This document shows positions 26,029 through 34,587 of a stretch of 64,000 nucleotides of DNA, piece by piece. This DNA comes from Streptomyces sp. NBC_00273 (GTDB lineage: Bacteria > Actinomycetota > Actinomycetes > Streptomycetales > Streptomycetaceae): contig NZ_CP108067.1 in assembly GCF_036178145.1 (NCBI RefSeq), forward strand, positions 1,302,001-1,366,000, read 5' to 3'. Positions within the stretch are counted from its first letter, which is position 1. Every line of letters starts with the position of its first letter. The notes below the pieces were generated by a model. That model saw only the letters and a list, made by a program, of their open reading frames with translations, did no database searches and was not told the origin of the DNA. A program made the translations under genes and the position numbers.

Positions 26029-26379
26029 CTACATGGGCCGGCCGTAGTACCGGCCGAACCGCTCCAGGTAGTTGGACTCGCCGGCCTGTTTGCCCTCGTC
26101 GTACTCCGGGGCGTCCTTGATCTGGTCCTTCGTCCGGTTGACGTAGACCGTCTCCCCGATCATGTCGATGCGCTCGATGGTCCCGGCCGGCAGCAGCACA
26201 TGCTTGCCGAAGATCCACACCCCGGTGTCCACAACCAGGTAGGAGGCGCCGACGTCTTCGGAATGCTTGTCGATCTTGCCGATGCTGCCGTCGGTGGCCT
26301 CGACCTTGTAGCCGACGATGTCAGTGCCCCGCAGGTATCCCGCGTTGGGGTGGTACCCCCAGATGTCGAACCCGCTCAC
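26029..26379 (-). CDS. PRC-barrel domain protein
   Basis: A 116-residue cytoplasmic protein. The PRC-barrel core includes DIVGYKVEATDGSIGKIDKH, ASYLVVDTGVWIFGKHVLLP and IERIDMIGETVYVNRTKDQI, the H-chain-like beta barrel. The C-terminus ends FGRYYGRPM. Such proteins are common stress or surface-related adaptors in Streptomyces. It is probably the first gene of a two-gene unit. Confidence 0.87.
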   Translation of the reverse strand: MSGFDIWGYHPNAGYLRGTDIVGYKVEATDGSIGKIDKHSEDVGASYLVVDTGVWIFGKHVLLPAGTIERIDMIGETVYVNRTKDQIKDAPEYDEGKQAGESNYLERFGRYYGRPM

Positions 26380-26637
26380 AGCGACGCCTTTCGGTTGTCA
26401 ATGACTACGGACAACCTGACCGGATCGCACCGAACACAAAACCCAAGCGCGGGAAAGCCACTCCGCTGCCTGCCGCTCGCGGGCTCCCGAACGCGACGAC
26501 GGCCCTACCGCCGGGCGCGGCAGCAGGGCATCCGCCTGACGGGCCCGCCTGCGGTGTGCCCGCGGCACCGCATAGGGTCCTGATAGGCCAGGGGGGACCG
26601 GGCCTTCCTCGCGCTGTATCCAGGGAAGGGGCATCTG

Positions 26638-27768
26638 ATGGGGTGGGACAGAGGTATTGCCGTCGCTGCGGCGGTGGTGCTCGTCGCGGCTGGAGCGGCC
26701 GGGTGTACGGGCACCTCGGCCGGGAAGACGGCGGGCACAACACCGGCCGCCGAGGCGACGAGACCCTCCGCCCCGCCGGCGCCCCCACTGGTGATCGCAC
26801 AGGCCGAGGCCGAGAAGGTCTTCAGCCGGTTCGAGTGGGAGCGCCGCACCCCGGCGGGGTGGAAGCCAGCAGACGGGATGGCCAACGTGGCAACCGGCCC
26901 GCTGCTGGCGGAGTGGAAGGCGAACGCCGCCATACGTGCGCTGCGGAACTGGCCGGGCACCAGCACGACCAGCCTGGTGAAGCCCTCGTTCGTGATTCCC
27001 GCGGAACGGGACCAGCCGTCGCACCCGAGGTTCTTCGTCGCGCTCAGCAAGGCGAACGGGTGGGAGGACGGGCCGGCCACGGCAGTGCACTACTTCGTGC
27101 AGGAGGCGCCCGGCGGGGAGTGGAAGGCGGCCGTGGAGACGTGGATGGCCACGGCGGCGCCGGCGTCGCCGGAGTCCGAGAGCGTCGCGAGGTTCGCCGC
27201 GACGACGGTGCAGCTGCGCAAGACGCCGGTGGCCGCGGCCGGCCGCGACGCGGCGGGGGCGGCCGTGTTGTCGCCGACCGCCGATGCGGACCGGACGGTG
27301 TGCGGTCGATTTGCCGACTACACGAGTTTCACCACCCCCGACAAGCCGGAGAACGAGCACTTCGCGCCCGGTCCCCTGACCGACGAGATGATCGGGAAAC
27401 TGGCCGAGATGCCGAAGGCCCCAGAGCTCAACGGCCTGGCCAGGTACTCCTTCGAGCACGAGGTGACCGGTCCCCGGCTGCCCGTGCTGAAGCTGGACAA
27501 CGGTGCCTCACTGGTCGCCTGCCCCCTGCTGCGCACGGAGGAGGTACGGGGCAAGAGCGCGACGGTCTCGTTCACCTTCGACGAAGACTCCGAGCGGGGC
27601 GCGTTGCTGAACACCAAGGGTAAGAAGTGGCGGAGCTCGGACGCGAAACTGAGCCTGACGGCACTGATCGAAGTCCCACCCGCGGGCGATTCGGGCCCGG
27701 CCCAGATGGCGGCCTGCAACTGCCTCGAACCGCAGCTGCTGGAGATCTCCGGGAAGCGCGCCGACTGA
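26638..27768 (+). CDS. secreted lipoprotein of unknown function
   Basis: A 376-residue predicted lipoprotein: signal sequence MGWDRGIAVAAAVVLVAAGA with lipobox AAGC (Cys 23) and a Thr/Pro-rich linker. The mature domain contains FSRFEWERRTPAGWKPADGM, PRFFVALSKANGWEDG and VHYFVQEAPGGEWKAAVETW, which look like a beta-rich ligand or protein-binding domain. It ends in a Cys-containing segment (MAACNCLEPQLLE). GGGAAGGGGC precedes the ATG. It is monocistronic, and no family was recognised with confidence. Confidence 0.8.
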   Translation: MGWDRGIAVAAAVVLVAAGAAGCTGTSAGKTAGTTPAAEATRPSAPPAPPLVIAQAEAEKVFSRFEWERRTPAGWKPADGMANVATGPLLAEWKANAAIRALRNWPGTSTTSLVKPSFVIPAERDQPSHPRFFVALSKANGWEDGPATAVHYFVQEAPGGEWKAAVETWMATAAPASPESESVARFAATTVQLRKTPVAAAGRDAAGAAVLSPTADADRTVCGRFADYTSFTTPDKPENEHFAPGPLTDEMIGKLAEMPKAPELNGLARYSFEHEVTGPRLPVLKLDNGASLVACPLLRTEEVRGKSATVSFTFDEDSERGALLNTKGKKWRSSDAKLSLTALIEVPPAGDSGPAQMAACNCLEPQLLEISGKRAD

Positions 27769-27939
27769 ACACCGCTCTACAGAGGCCCCCCAACCCTCAC
27801 ATCGTCTCGGAATTCGTCCCCTCCCCGGACACCCGCGACCCCGGGCCGGCCCGATCCCCTTACAGCGGCCCGGTGAAAGCGTCCAGCGGCGATAGCACCT
27901 GACCAAACAGCATCCGTACCCGAATCCACCCTGGAGTCG

Positions 27940-28268
27940 ATGACTTCGGGCATACGGCTGTCCCGTACTCCCGCACCGGCCGCGACCATGCGTAGAGGGG
28001 CGGTGAGGGTTTGGCGGGGGTGTCCTGCGACGCCTCCCATGACCACGCCGACGGTCCGGGCCGATTCTCGCCACTGGGCGAGAGAGCGCCCGAAATACGT
28101 CGTGGTTCCCTGGCCGGATATCAGTCCGAGCATCAGGGGTAGTGTGGTCGTCTTCCCCGCGCCGTTGGCTCCGAGGAATCCGGTTACCACCCCTGCTGGC
28201 ACGTTCAGGTGGACGTCGTCGACGATCCGCTTGCCTCTGTGCTGCCGCGTCAGGCCCTCCGCCCGCAC
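27940..28268 (-). pseudogene. ABC-transporter ATPase, N-terminal fragment
   Basis: Reads MRAEGLTRQHRGKRIVDDVH, then VPAGVVTGFLGANGAGKTTT (Walker A intact) and LGLISGQGTTTYFGR. After about 110 codons the similarity to drug/lipid-exporter ATPases ends. The Q loop, LSGGQ signature, Walker B and H loop are all missing. No permease gene is nearby, so it is a truncated relic. Confidence 0.75.
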
Positions 28269-28314
28269 GGCGTCGGGTCGGCCGGCGTCTGTTGCCGTGG
28301 AATTGTGCTGCGCC

Positions 28315-29421
28315 CTAAGGGCCGGGTCGGCGGTGGGTCGATCGGGTGGCGCTGCGTCGTCGGAGGAGGTACGCGCCGACGGCCAGTGCCACGACGCTGG
28401 CAGCCGCGATGGCGATCACACCGGTCGCGCCGGCGCTCGGGAGCGAGGACCCGTTGGCGTTCGACTTCTTCCCGGTCGCTCCGGGAGTTGCGTCGCCGGC
28501 GGACGTCGACGTAGCGCCTGTGGACGCGGCACCGGCTTGTGCGGAGGCGGAGGGTGAGCTGGTGGACGTGGGACTGGGCGACGGGGTCGGGGAACCCGAG
28601 GGGGCAGGGGTGGCGGGGGTGGTGGGGCCCGGGTTCGGCTGGGTGCCGGGGGTGGTGCTGGTGATGGCGATGTCATCGATGAAGAGGACCGCCTCGGCTG
28701 CTCCGGCCCGCTTCTCCGGCCCCTTCTCCGGACGCCAGCTGGGCCGGTAGGCACCGATCCGGAAGTGCGGCGGATCGCCGCGGTGGTAGTTGTTGGCACC
28801 CTGGTGCGAACCGACGGTGACGCCGTCCCGCGTGACGTGGATCGAGCCGGGCCTGCCCGCGGTGGACCACGTGATGTCGAAGACCCACCGGTTCCAATGG
28901 CCCGGACGCGCAGCACCGAGCGGGAGGACGGATTCCTGTATCTCACCGTTGCTCATCCAGTGGACCTTCAGCTGCCAGTTGCCGCCGTGGACCGACAGCG
29001 CGACGACGGGCTTGATGCCCCCGCCGTCGTCCTGCGTGCTGAACCACTGGGCGACGATGGTGTCGAGGTCCCGCTCCTGCCAGTCACCGGGCAGGTAGTT
29101 GGCAAAGACGAAACGATGACTGCCCGCGTCGAGCCCCTTGATGACCAGCTCGGACTTGAACGAACGCCCGTCGTTGGGGATGTTCACGCGCGCCGCCTGC
29201 CCCGACTTCCCTCCGGGTGCGGGCCCCACCAGAACGCGGCCGAAGCCGTTGAGCGCCATAAACGGCAGTTTCTGGGACGGGGACTCGAAGTCGTACGAGA
29301 CCGAATCGGCTGCGGCGGCCGGCGAAGCAGCGCCCAGAGCGACGACCATCAGGGCGGCGGTGCACGCTGTGAGGAGAGGGGCTGGGCGGCGGGTGGAGGA
29401 CGGCAGCACTGCGATGGGCAT
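28315..29421 (-). CDS. secreted polysaccharide-lyase-like protein with C-terminal wall-anchor signal
   Basis: A 368-residue exported protein. The signal peptide ends about residue 38 (SPAAAA). The jelly-roll domain (about 40-250) has VSYDFESPSQKLPFMALNGF, GRSFKSELVIKGLDAGSHRF, GHWNRWVFDITWS and QGANNYHRGDPPHFRIGAYR, resembling heparin-lyase/PF14099-type polysaccharide lyases. A Pro/Ser/Thr linker leads to SSLPSAGATG, a hydrophobic segment and RRRSATR, an LPxxG-type sorting signal. The motif is not the usual LAxTG of Streptomyces class E sortases. A decayed paralogue lies at 45614-46335. The lyase activity is inferred from fold similarity only. Confidence 0.78.
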   Translation of the reverse strand: MPIAVLPSSTRRPAPLLTACTAALMVVALGAASPAAAADSVSYDFESPSQKLPFMALNGFGRVLVGPAPGGKSGQAARVNIPNDGRSFKSELVIKGLDAGSHRFVFANYLPGDWQERDLDTIVAQWFSTQDDGGGIKPVVALSVHGGNWQLKVHWMSNGEIQESVLPLGAARPGHWNRWVFDITWSTAGRPGSIHVTRDGVTVGSHQGANNYHRGDPPHFRIGAYRPSWRPEKGPEKRAGAAEAVLFIDDIAITSTTPGTQPNPGPTTPATPAPSGSPTPSPSPTSTSSPSASAQAGAASTGATSTSAGDATPGATGKKSNANGSSLPSAGATGVIAIAAASVVALAVGAYLLRRRSATRSTHRRPGP

Positions 29422-30205
29422 GGGCGTTTCCTCGTACGAAGCGCAGACTTCAGCTGGCGGTGGATGGGAGAGCGGACGGCGAAGTGGGGGCGCGCCGCTC
29501 GGCCGTGCGAGCCGGGGCGGAACGTTTCGGTGGCGAGGTTAAGACAGCAGACGAACACCGGCCGTCGCAGGCAGCGTTCTGGCCGGCGCCGGGGCCGATG
29601 GACGCTGTGCCATGTACTGCTCGAACCACTGGGCCGGCAGACCATGCAGCGTTTGAGCACATCACGCTCCATGGCCGGCTAGGACCGGCAGTGGCCGGTG
29701 AGAAGGGGAGGGGCCCCGGCCGGCGGGGGGATACCGGCCGGGGCTGTTCGAGGGCGGGCGGCCAGGCCGCCCGGTCGAAGGGACCGACGGCGATGGCTGT
29801 CGACGGCCTGGTGGGTGCGTGGTGCTGACGATCTGTGAAAGGCCCGGCGGGCCGGGCGGCCTCTGGACGGCTCGCCCCGCCCGCTTTGTTCGAGCGGCAT
29901 GGGCTGTCGTGACGCCGGCTCACGGTGGTGGCACTTCAGGCCCCTGGTGCGGGCGTGTGTGCGGTGGGTCAGGCCGGGTCGGGGAGGTCGAGGTGGGCGC
30001 CGCGGCGGTGGCGCCGCACGGTGGGGGTCTGGGCGCGTAGGGCTGCAGCGGTGACGGCCTCGGTGCGGGTCGGGCGCCCGCGGGATGAACTGTCGGTTCC
30101 ATGGCGGCCGTCGGGTGTGCGAGTGGGTAGGGTGACCGTCCAACAGGGTGGCGCGTCCGGGCTCGTCCGGTGGTCGAGGTTCCACCACACGAGGGAGAAC
30201 CGCAT
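29422..30205. other. long intergenic region
   Basis: Only shadow-like open frames were seen. A perfect 10-bp hairpin (CCCCGGCCGG 29714-29723 / CCGGCCGGGG 29734-29743) is a possible terminator. The sequence around 29650 encodes FEHITLHGRLGP in one plus frame, faintly like WLQHVTMHGPV of the hypothetical gene at 25441. This may be a shared gene relic. Confidence 0.3.
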
Positions 30206-30531
30206 GTGGATCTTCATCTTGAACTCCTCGGCGGCACGCTTGCCGACCTCACCGCCCATCTGGGCGCCGGAGAAGCCGATCCTCGGGACCAGGTTCTCCT
30301 TGGCGCAGGCCGACGGGGCGAGGACGACGACGATCAGGCCGTTGGTCTTCTGTGCGATCGCGGACTGGACCTCGCTGACGGTCTTGTTCGCGTCATTGCC
30401 CAGGTTCACCACCTTCAGGCCTACGCCGAGCTCGGCTGCCTGGGCCTTCCGCCGGCCGCCTCGCCGACGAGGTACCGGCCATCGGTCATGGCCGGGGCAG
30501 CCGCGGTTCTGGGAGTCTGCCGAGGACGCAT
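30206..30531 (-). pseudogene. sugar-binding protein (RbsB/periplasmic-binding type) relic
   Basis: ATG at 30531 follows AAGGAA and starts MRPRQTPRTAAAPAMTDGRY, but the frame shifts within 35 codons. The next frame holds KAQAAELGVGLKVVNLGNDA, NKTVSEVQSAIAQKTNGLIV and, after a gap, FSGAQMGGEVGKRAAEEF. These are pieces of a type I sugar-binding protein with internal deletions. The operator-like dyad at 30654-30674 sits upstream, tying it to the sugar-acid regulon. The transporter of that regulon is therefore lost from this locus. Confidence 0.65.
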
Positions 30532-30653
30532 GGTCGGTGTTCCTTAACAGCTGGAGGCGCCGGTGGGTACAGAAGCTGGTGGGGCTGGCGCCGTGTGACG
30601 AGGGGCCGGTCCGTGTGGCGGGCGGGGCTCGGTGGCTCAAATCGATGCTCAGG

Positions 30654-30674
30654 CTTAGCAGCTATGCTGTCAAG
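30654..30674. promoter_or_regulatory. regulon operator site A
   Basis: 21-bp quasi-palindrome containing TTAGCAGCTATGCTGTCAA, the exact reverse complement of site B at 34386-34406. It lies upstream of the minus-strand sugar-binding-protein relic. It is a probable binding site of the FadR-type repressor encoded at 33414-34109. Confidence 0.75.
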
Positions 30675-31055
30675 TGCCTTGGCCGGATGGCTCGCGCTGG
30701 GAGCTGGGGGAAGTGCCTCGGCCGCAGGCTGATTCCGAGGCCCTCATGCACGAGCAGGGTTCGTCCGCGGATTCTGGACCGGGGCCTTGGCGGGACGATC
30801 CCGTGGGAGTCGATGGCGGTGGGCGCCCGTTCGACCGCGTGGGCAGCACGGTGAGCGGCCGCGCGCCTTCGGCTCGGTGGATGTTACTTGACCTGCTGCC
30901 TCCGCAACCCCGGTGCGGAGGACTCCAGGAACCACCGACCGGGCAGCTCGAAGGCCCCGCGCGCTTACGCCCGCACGCCCCCGATCCAACCGGAGGGTGG
31001 GCGTGCGGGCGCGCCCGTTCGCGCTGGGAACTCGGAACCCGGCGGTGCCCTGCGG
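30675..31055. terminator. terminator region of the minus-strand sugar-acid operon
   Basis: No gene is supported here. Perfect 13-bp arms CGCCCGCACGCCC (30968-30980) and GGGCGTGCGGGCG (30999-31011) form a hairpin 45 nt beyond the last stop of the minus operon. Confidence 0.65.
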
Positions 31056-31482
31056 TTATCGCGGCAGGTACGCGATGGCGGGGTCCAGGGGGCAGCGGTG
31101 GATGACGCGAGTGGCACTGTCGGCGAGGTAGAGGGTGCGGCCGTCGGGAGTCAAGGCGGGGCCGTTGACGATGGTGAGGCCCTCCAGGACGGGGTGGACG
31201 GTGCCGTCGTGGTCGGTGCGGTAGAGGTTGCCGGCGCCCGGGGTGGTGCCGTCGTAGGGCATGCTGCCGGCCCAGGACCGGCCGTGAGGGTCGCAGGCGT
31301 CGTCGTTCATGCGGGTGGGGACACGCGCGTGGCCTTCGGGGCGTGCGAGCCAGTCGGTGGTGCCGTCGGGTGCGAGGAGGGCGATGCCGGTGCGGCGGCG
31401 GCGATCCAGTGTCCGGGCCCGCCGCCGCCGGGGGCGACAGCGGCAGGGCCCGGACGGTGATGCGGGGGCTGAGGTCGTGCAT
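31056..31482 (-). pseudogene. SMP-30/gluconolactonase-family lactonase, truncated and frameshifted
   Basis: After a short unrelated start (MHDLSPRITVRALP), one frame gives AVAPGGGGPGHWIAAA. The next gives TGIALLAPDGTTDWLARPEG, RMNDDACDPHGRSWAGSMPY, TIVNGPALTPDGRTLYLADS and ATRVIHRCPLDP before a premature stop. These are the metal-binding NDxxCDPxGRxWAG and NGPaxxPDGxtLY motifs of SMP-30 sugar lactonases. The N-terminal third (first metal ligand) and the C-terminal strand are missing, so it should be inactive. It is third in the operon, 15 nt after the KDG kinase, where an intact lactonase would complete an oxidative sugar pathway. Confidence 0.75.
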
Positions 31483-31496
31483 CGGGGTCCTCGGGG

Positions 31497-32471
31497 TCAG
31501 CGCAGGGTGGTGCCGGCGGGGGTGTCGAGGAGGGCGAGGTCGGTGCGGGTGGGCAGGCCTTCCCAGTCGCCGCGGGTGGCGACGGCGAACGCGGCGGTGG
31601 CGGTCGCGCGGTGGAGGCGCTGCTCGGTGGTGAGATTGTCGAGGACCCCGGAGAGGTAGCCGGCGACGAAGGCGTCGCCGGCGCCGATGACGTCCACGAC
31701 GGGCACGCGGCGGGCCGGGGTGTGGTGGGTGCCGTCGGCGGTGGTGAGGGTGGCGCCGTCGCCGCCGCGGGTGATGACCACTTCCCGCGTGCCCTGGGCG
31801 AGGAGCCCGGCGATGGCATGGTCCTCGTCGTGGGCGGGGTCGTCGGTGACGAGGTGGAGTTCGTCGGCGGAGGCGATGAGGAGGTCGGCATGGCGGGCCA
31901 GAGGCAGCAGGACCTGCCGGGCCTGCTGGTGGGTCCACAGGCGGGCGCGGTGGTTGACGTCGAGGCAGACGGTGGTACCGAGGTGGCGGGCGTGCGCGGC
32001 GGCGGCGAGGGCGGTGCGGGCGGCGGTGGGGCTGAGCGCGGGGGTGATGCCGGTGAGGTGGAGTATGCGGGTGCCGGGGTGGAGGGCGGGCAGGACGTCG
32101 TCGGGGTGGAGGGCGGATCCGGCGGAGCGGTCGCGGTAGTAGTGGACGGCGGCGAGGTCGCCGATGGCGTCTTCGCGTACGAGCAGGCCGGTGGGCCGGC
32201 CCTGGGTGTCGGTGCGGGTGTGGGTGGTGTCGACGCCTTCGGCGCGCAGGGTGCGCAGGATCAAGGCGCCGAACGGGTCGGCGCCGACCCGGCCGATCCA
32301 GGCGGTGCGGTGGCCGAGGCGGGCGAGGCAGATGGCGACGTTGGACTCGGCCCCGGCGATCGAGAGTTCCATGGGCGGGGCGAGTCTGATCGGTCCGGTG
32401 GCCCGCAGCGCGGCCATCGCCTCGCCGACGGTGACGACCTCGGGGACAGGTGTGGCAGGGGACGTGGTCAT
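31497..32471 (-). CDS. kdgK: PfkB-family 2-keto-3-deoxygluconate kinase
   Basis: A 324-residue sugar kinase. VVTVGEAMAALRATGPIRLA, GAESNVAICLARLGHRTAWI, GRVGADPFG and HYYRDRSAGSAL are typical of KDG kinases. The catalytic VIGAGDAFVAGY has Asp 266. Start ATG overlaps the aldolase stop by 4 nt, so kinase and aldolase are coupled. It should make KDPG (or KDPGal) from 2-keto-3-deoxy-sugar acids supplied by the dehydratase of the divergent operon. Confidence 0.88.
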   Translation of the reverse strand: MTTSPATPVPEVVTVGEAMAALRATGPIRLAPPMELSIAGAESNVAICLARLGHRTAWIGRVGADPFGALILRTLRAEGVDTTHTRTDTQGRPTGLLVREDAIGDLAAVHYYRDRSAGSALHPDDVLPALHPGTRILHLTGITPALSPTAARTALAAAAHARHLGTTVCLDVNHRARLWTHQQARQVLLPLARHADLLIASADELHLVTDDPAHDEDHAIAGLLAQGTREVVITRGGDGATLTTADGTHHTPARRVPVVDVIGAGDAFVAGYLSGVLDNLTTEQRLHRATATAAFAVATRGDWEGLPTRTDLALLDTPAGTTLR

Positions 32472-33079
32472 CGGGCCACCGCCGGGGTGAGGGCGGCGCG
32501 CCAGTGGGCGACGCGGGCGCGCAGCGCGGCCTGGTCGCCGCCGTCGGCGGCGTCGCCGATCAGGGGCGTCCCGGCTCCGACGGCAACGGCTCCGGCAGTG
32601 AGGTAGGCGAGGGCGGCGGTGGCGTCGATCCCGCCGACGGGCACGAACGGCACGTCCGGGAACGGGGCGCGTAGCGCGGCCAGATAGGCGGGGCCACCGA
32701 ACATGGCGGGGAAGAGCTTGACGGCGAGGGCGCCGTGCCCGGTGGCCGCCATGACCTCACCGGGCGTCAGGGCGCCCATCAGCAGCGGCAGTTCGGGCAG
32801 GCGTGCAACCAGGCCGGGGGTGACGAGGAACGCGGCGCCCGCGTCGGCGGCCCGGACGGCACTGTCGGCGCTCAGGACGGTCCCGGCGCCGAGCAGCGCG
32901 TCGGGCCCGAGCTCACGGCGGGCCCGTTCGATCACCCACAACGCGTCCGCCGTGGTCAGGGACACCTCGACGGCCGTGATCCCCTCCTCGGCGAGAGTCA
33001 CCACGGTGCGTAGAGCGGCGTCGCGGTCGCTCCCGCGGACGATGGCGAGCGTGCGGTACGGCAGGTCGGTCAGTCTCAC
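32468..33079 (-). CDS. eda: KDPG/KHG-family aldolase
   Basis: A 203-residue class I aldolase cleaving 2-keto-3-deoxy-6-phospho-sugar acids to pyruvate and glyceraldehyde-3-phosphate. The substrate site AIVRG (R15), the general-base E38 (TAVEVS) and the Schiff-base K121 (ALAVKLFPA) are all in place, as is the late phosphate-binding FVPVGGID. The GTG start at 33079 follows GGGAGA. It is the first gene of the minus operon, about 100 nt from operator site C. Confidence 0.92.
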   Translation of the reverse strand: MRLTDLPYRTLAIVRGSDRDAALRTVVTLAEEGITAVEVSLTTADALWVIERARRELGPDALLGAGTVLSADSAVRAADAGAAFLVTPGLVARLPELPLLMGALTPGEVMAATGHGALAVKLFPAMFGGPAYLAALRAPFPDVPFVPVGGIDATAALAYLTAGAVAVGAGTPLIGDAADGGDQAALRARVAHWRAALTPAVAR

Positions 33080-33182
33080 TGGTTCTCCCGGCTGGTGGGA
33101 CGGCCACTGGTTCCGGCGTCCGGGGGAGCCAGTCCCCGTGAATCGCGGCCGTGCGCTCCGTTGAACCCTGCAGTTATAGCTA

Positions 33183-33203
33183 CCTAGCAGCCTAGTTGCC
33201 AAG
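33183..33203. promoter_or_regulatory. regulon operator site C
   Basis: Contains CCTAGCAGCCTAGTTGCC (plus strand). It differs from site D at 38209-38229 by one base in 21. It lies upstream of the aldolase-kinase operon. Confidence 0.75.
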
Positions 33204-33413
33204 TGTTTCGGCGGTTCTTTGCCGAAACCCCTCGGGAGCCAGCCATCGTGACCGCTCGGACCGTGGGGCCGGCACCCCCGCCCACTCGGTCTGTGGCGAC
33301 CACGCCTCCACATCGCGCGAGGGCCCGCCTCATCAGGGGCCTCCGTGCGACGGCCGGGATATGGCCGGCTGTCACCTGAGTCCGGGAGCGGCCGAGACGG
33401 GGGAACGCCGGGG

Positions 33414-34109
33414 TCAGAGGCCGAGGTCGTGACCGGTTTCCTTGAGGTGATCGGTCATGGCCCGGGCCGCGCGCTCGGGGTCGCCTGCGGCAATGGCGTC
33501 CAGGATGTCCCGGTGTGCACCGATCGTGGAGTCCTGGCCCTCGCCCCGTCGTTCGCGGCCGCGGTAGCTCGCGCGGCGCGCGTCGAGCAGGGCGCCGTTC
33601 ATGGCGGCGAGTAGGTACGAGAAGACCTCGGACGCGGCAAGGTCGGAGACGGCGTTGTGGAAGGCGAGGTCGGCTGCGATGAAGGCCTCGGAGCTTGCTC
33701 CCGCGGCGATCATGTTGTCCAGTGCCTGTGCGGCCTCCGCGATGGAGCCGTGGCCGTCGGCGATCCGGGCCGCGGCGCGCCGGGCGAGTTCGCACTCGAT
33801 CACCCTGCGGGTGTCGAGCAGGTCCTGGAGGTCCATCGATTTCTGGCTGAGCCGAAATTCGAGGATCTGCGCCAAGACGGCCGGCGACGGAGTCGCCACC
33901 CGCGCCCGCTTGCCCTGACTGGAGACGAGGACGCCCCGGGCGGTCAGGGTGCGGATCGCCTCACGCACCGCGAGGCGGTTGACACCGTGCCGTTCGGAGA
34001 GCTCGCCCTCGGCAGGGATCTCGTCCCCCTCCCGGAGCCGGCGCTGCCTGATCTCCTCGATGATCTCCCGTGCCACGGTGTCGCTCAGCGTCGCGCGCTC
34101 GATCGTCAT
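33414..34109 (-). CDS. FadR-subfamily GntR transcriptional regulator
   Basis: A 231-residue regulator. The N-terminal winged helix-turn-helix (about 1-72) has EIPAEGELSERHGVNRLAVR and EAIRTLTARGVLVSSQGKR. The C-terminal all-helical FCD domain (about 90-225) has the metal/ligand residues DLQDLLDTRRVIE, DLAFHNAVSDL, HRDILDAI and MTDHL. The frame is open upstream, but MTIERATLSDTVAREIIEEI is the proper N-terminus. It sits between the two operons it presumably represses, and a site at 34386-34406 in its own leader suggests autoregulation. The effector is probably a sugar acid or keto-deoxy acid. Confidence 0.9.
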   Translation of the reverse strand: MTIERATLSDTVAREIIEEIRQRRLREGDEIPAEGELSERHGVNRLAVREAIRTLTARGVLVSSQGKRARVATPSPAVLAQILEFRLSQKSMDLQDLLDTRRVIECELARRAAARIADGHGSIAEAAQALDNMIAAGASSEAFIAADLAFHNAVSDLAASEVFSYLLAAMNGALLDARRASYRGRERRGEGQDSTIGAHRDILDAIAAGDPERAARAMTDHLKETGHDLGL

Positions 34110-34587
34110 GCCGCCCACCCCGCATGGGCAGCGCGCCCCTGGCGGCCGGCCCCCGGGGCGGAGGGCCCGGCGGATGCCGGTACTCGAAACAGGTGACTCA
34201 AGGGGAGACAGCCGGTGTTCACCGGCATCCTGCTTCCGCGACCGCTCCCGGGTACGGCCGCGAGAGGGCCGGACACACCGCTCCGGTCTCCGCCGCGCGG
34301 GGCCCGCGGCGTGCGGGTAGCTCTGAGGTGCACGTTCATGCGCCCCCTCCATTCCTCGACTGTCTGGCAGGTTCCCACATCGATGCTTGACAGCATAGCT
34401 GCTAAGTAACACTATCGGGGCCTAATCCACCAGCGATGGGCCCGCAGCCGTTCCCGGCCCCGTCGACCTGCCCCAGGCCTTCATTCTGCCCGCAGGAAGT
34501 GGACCCGCATCGTGAAGGAAGGGTGGCTACCATGCCCCGGCAGCCCGCCGTTGTCCCTGCCCGCACAAACCCCACGGGCGGTGCGGT
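34110..34587. promoter_or_regulatory. divergent promoter region with regulon operator site B (34386-34406)
   Basis: A 478-nt gap between the FadR-type regulator (minus) and the dehydratase operon (plus). Site B contains TTGACAGCATAGCTGCTAA at 34387-34405 and is identical, in reverse complement, to site A. The orientation and position allow control of both directions. No other gene is supported. Confidence 0.75.

Noticed and set aside
30670..31938. 422-codon minus-strand frame rich in Pro/Arg/His
   Set aside because: Out-of-frame reading across the kinase gene and the SMP-30 relic, with no recognisable motif.
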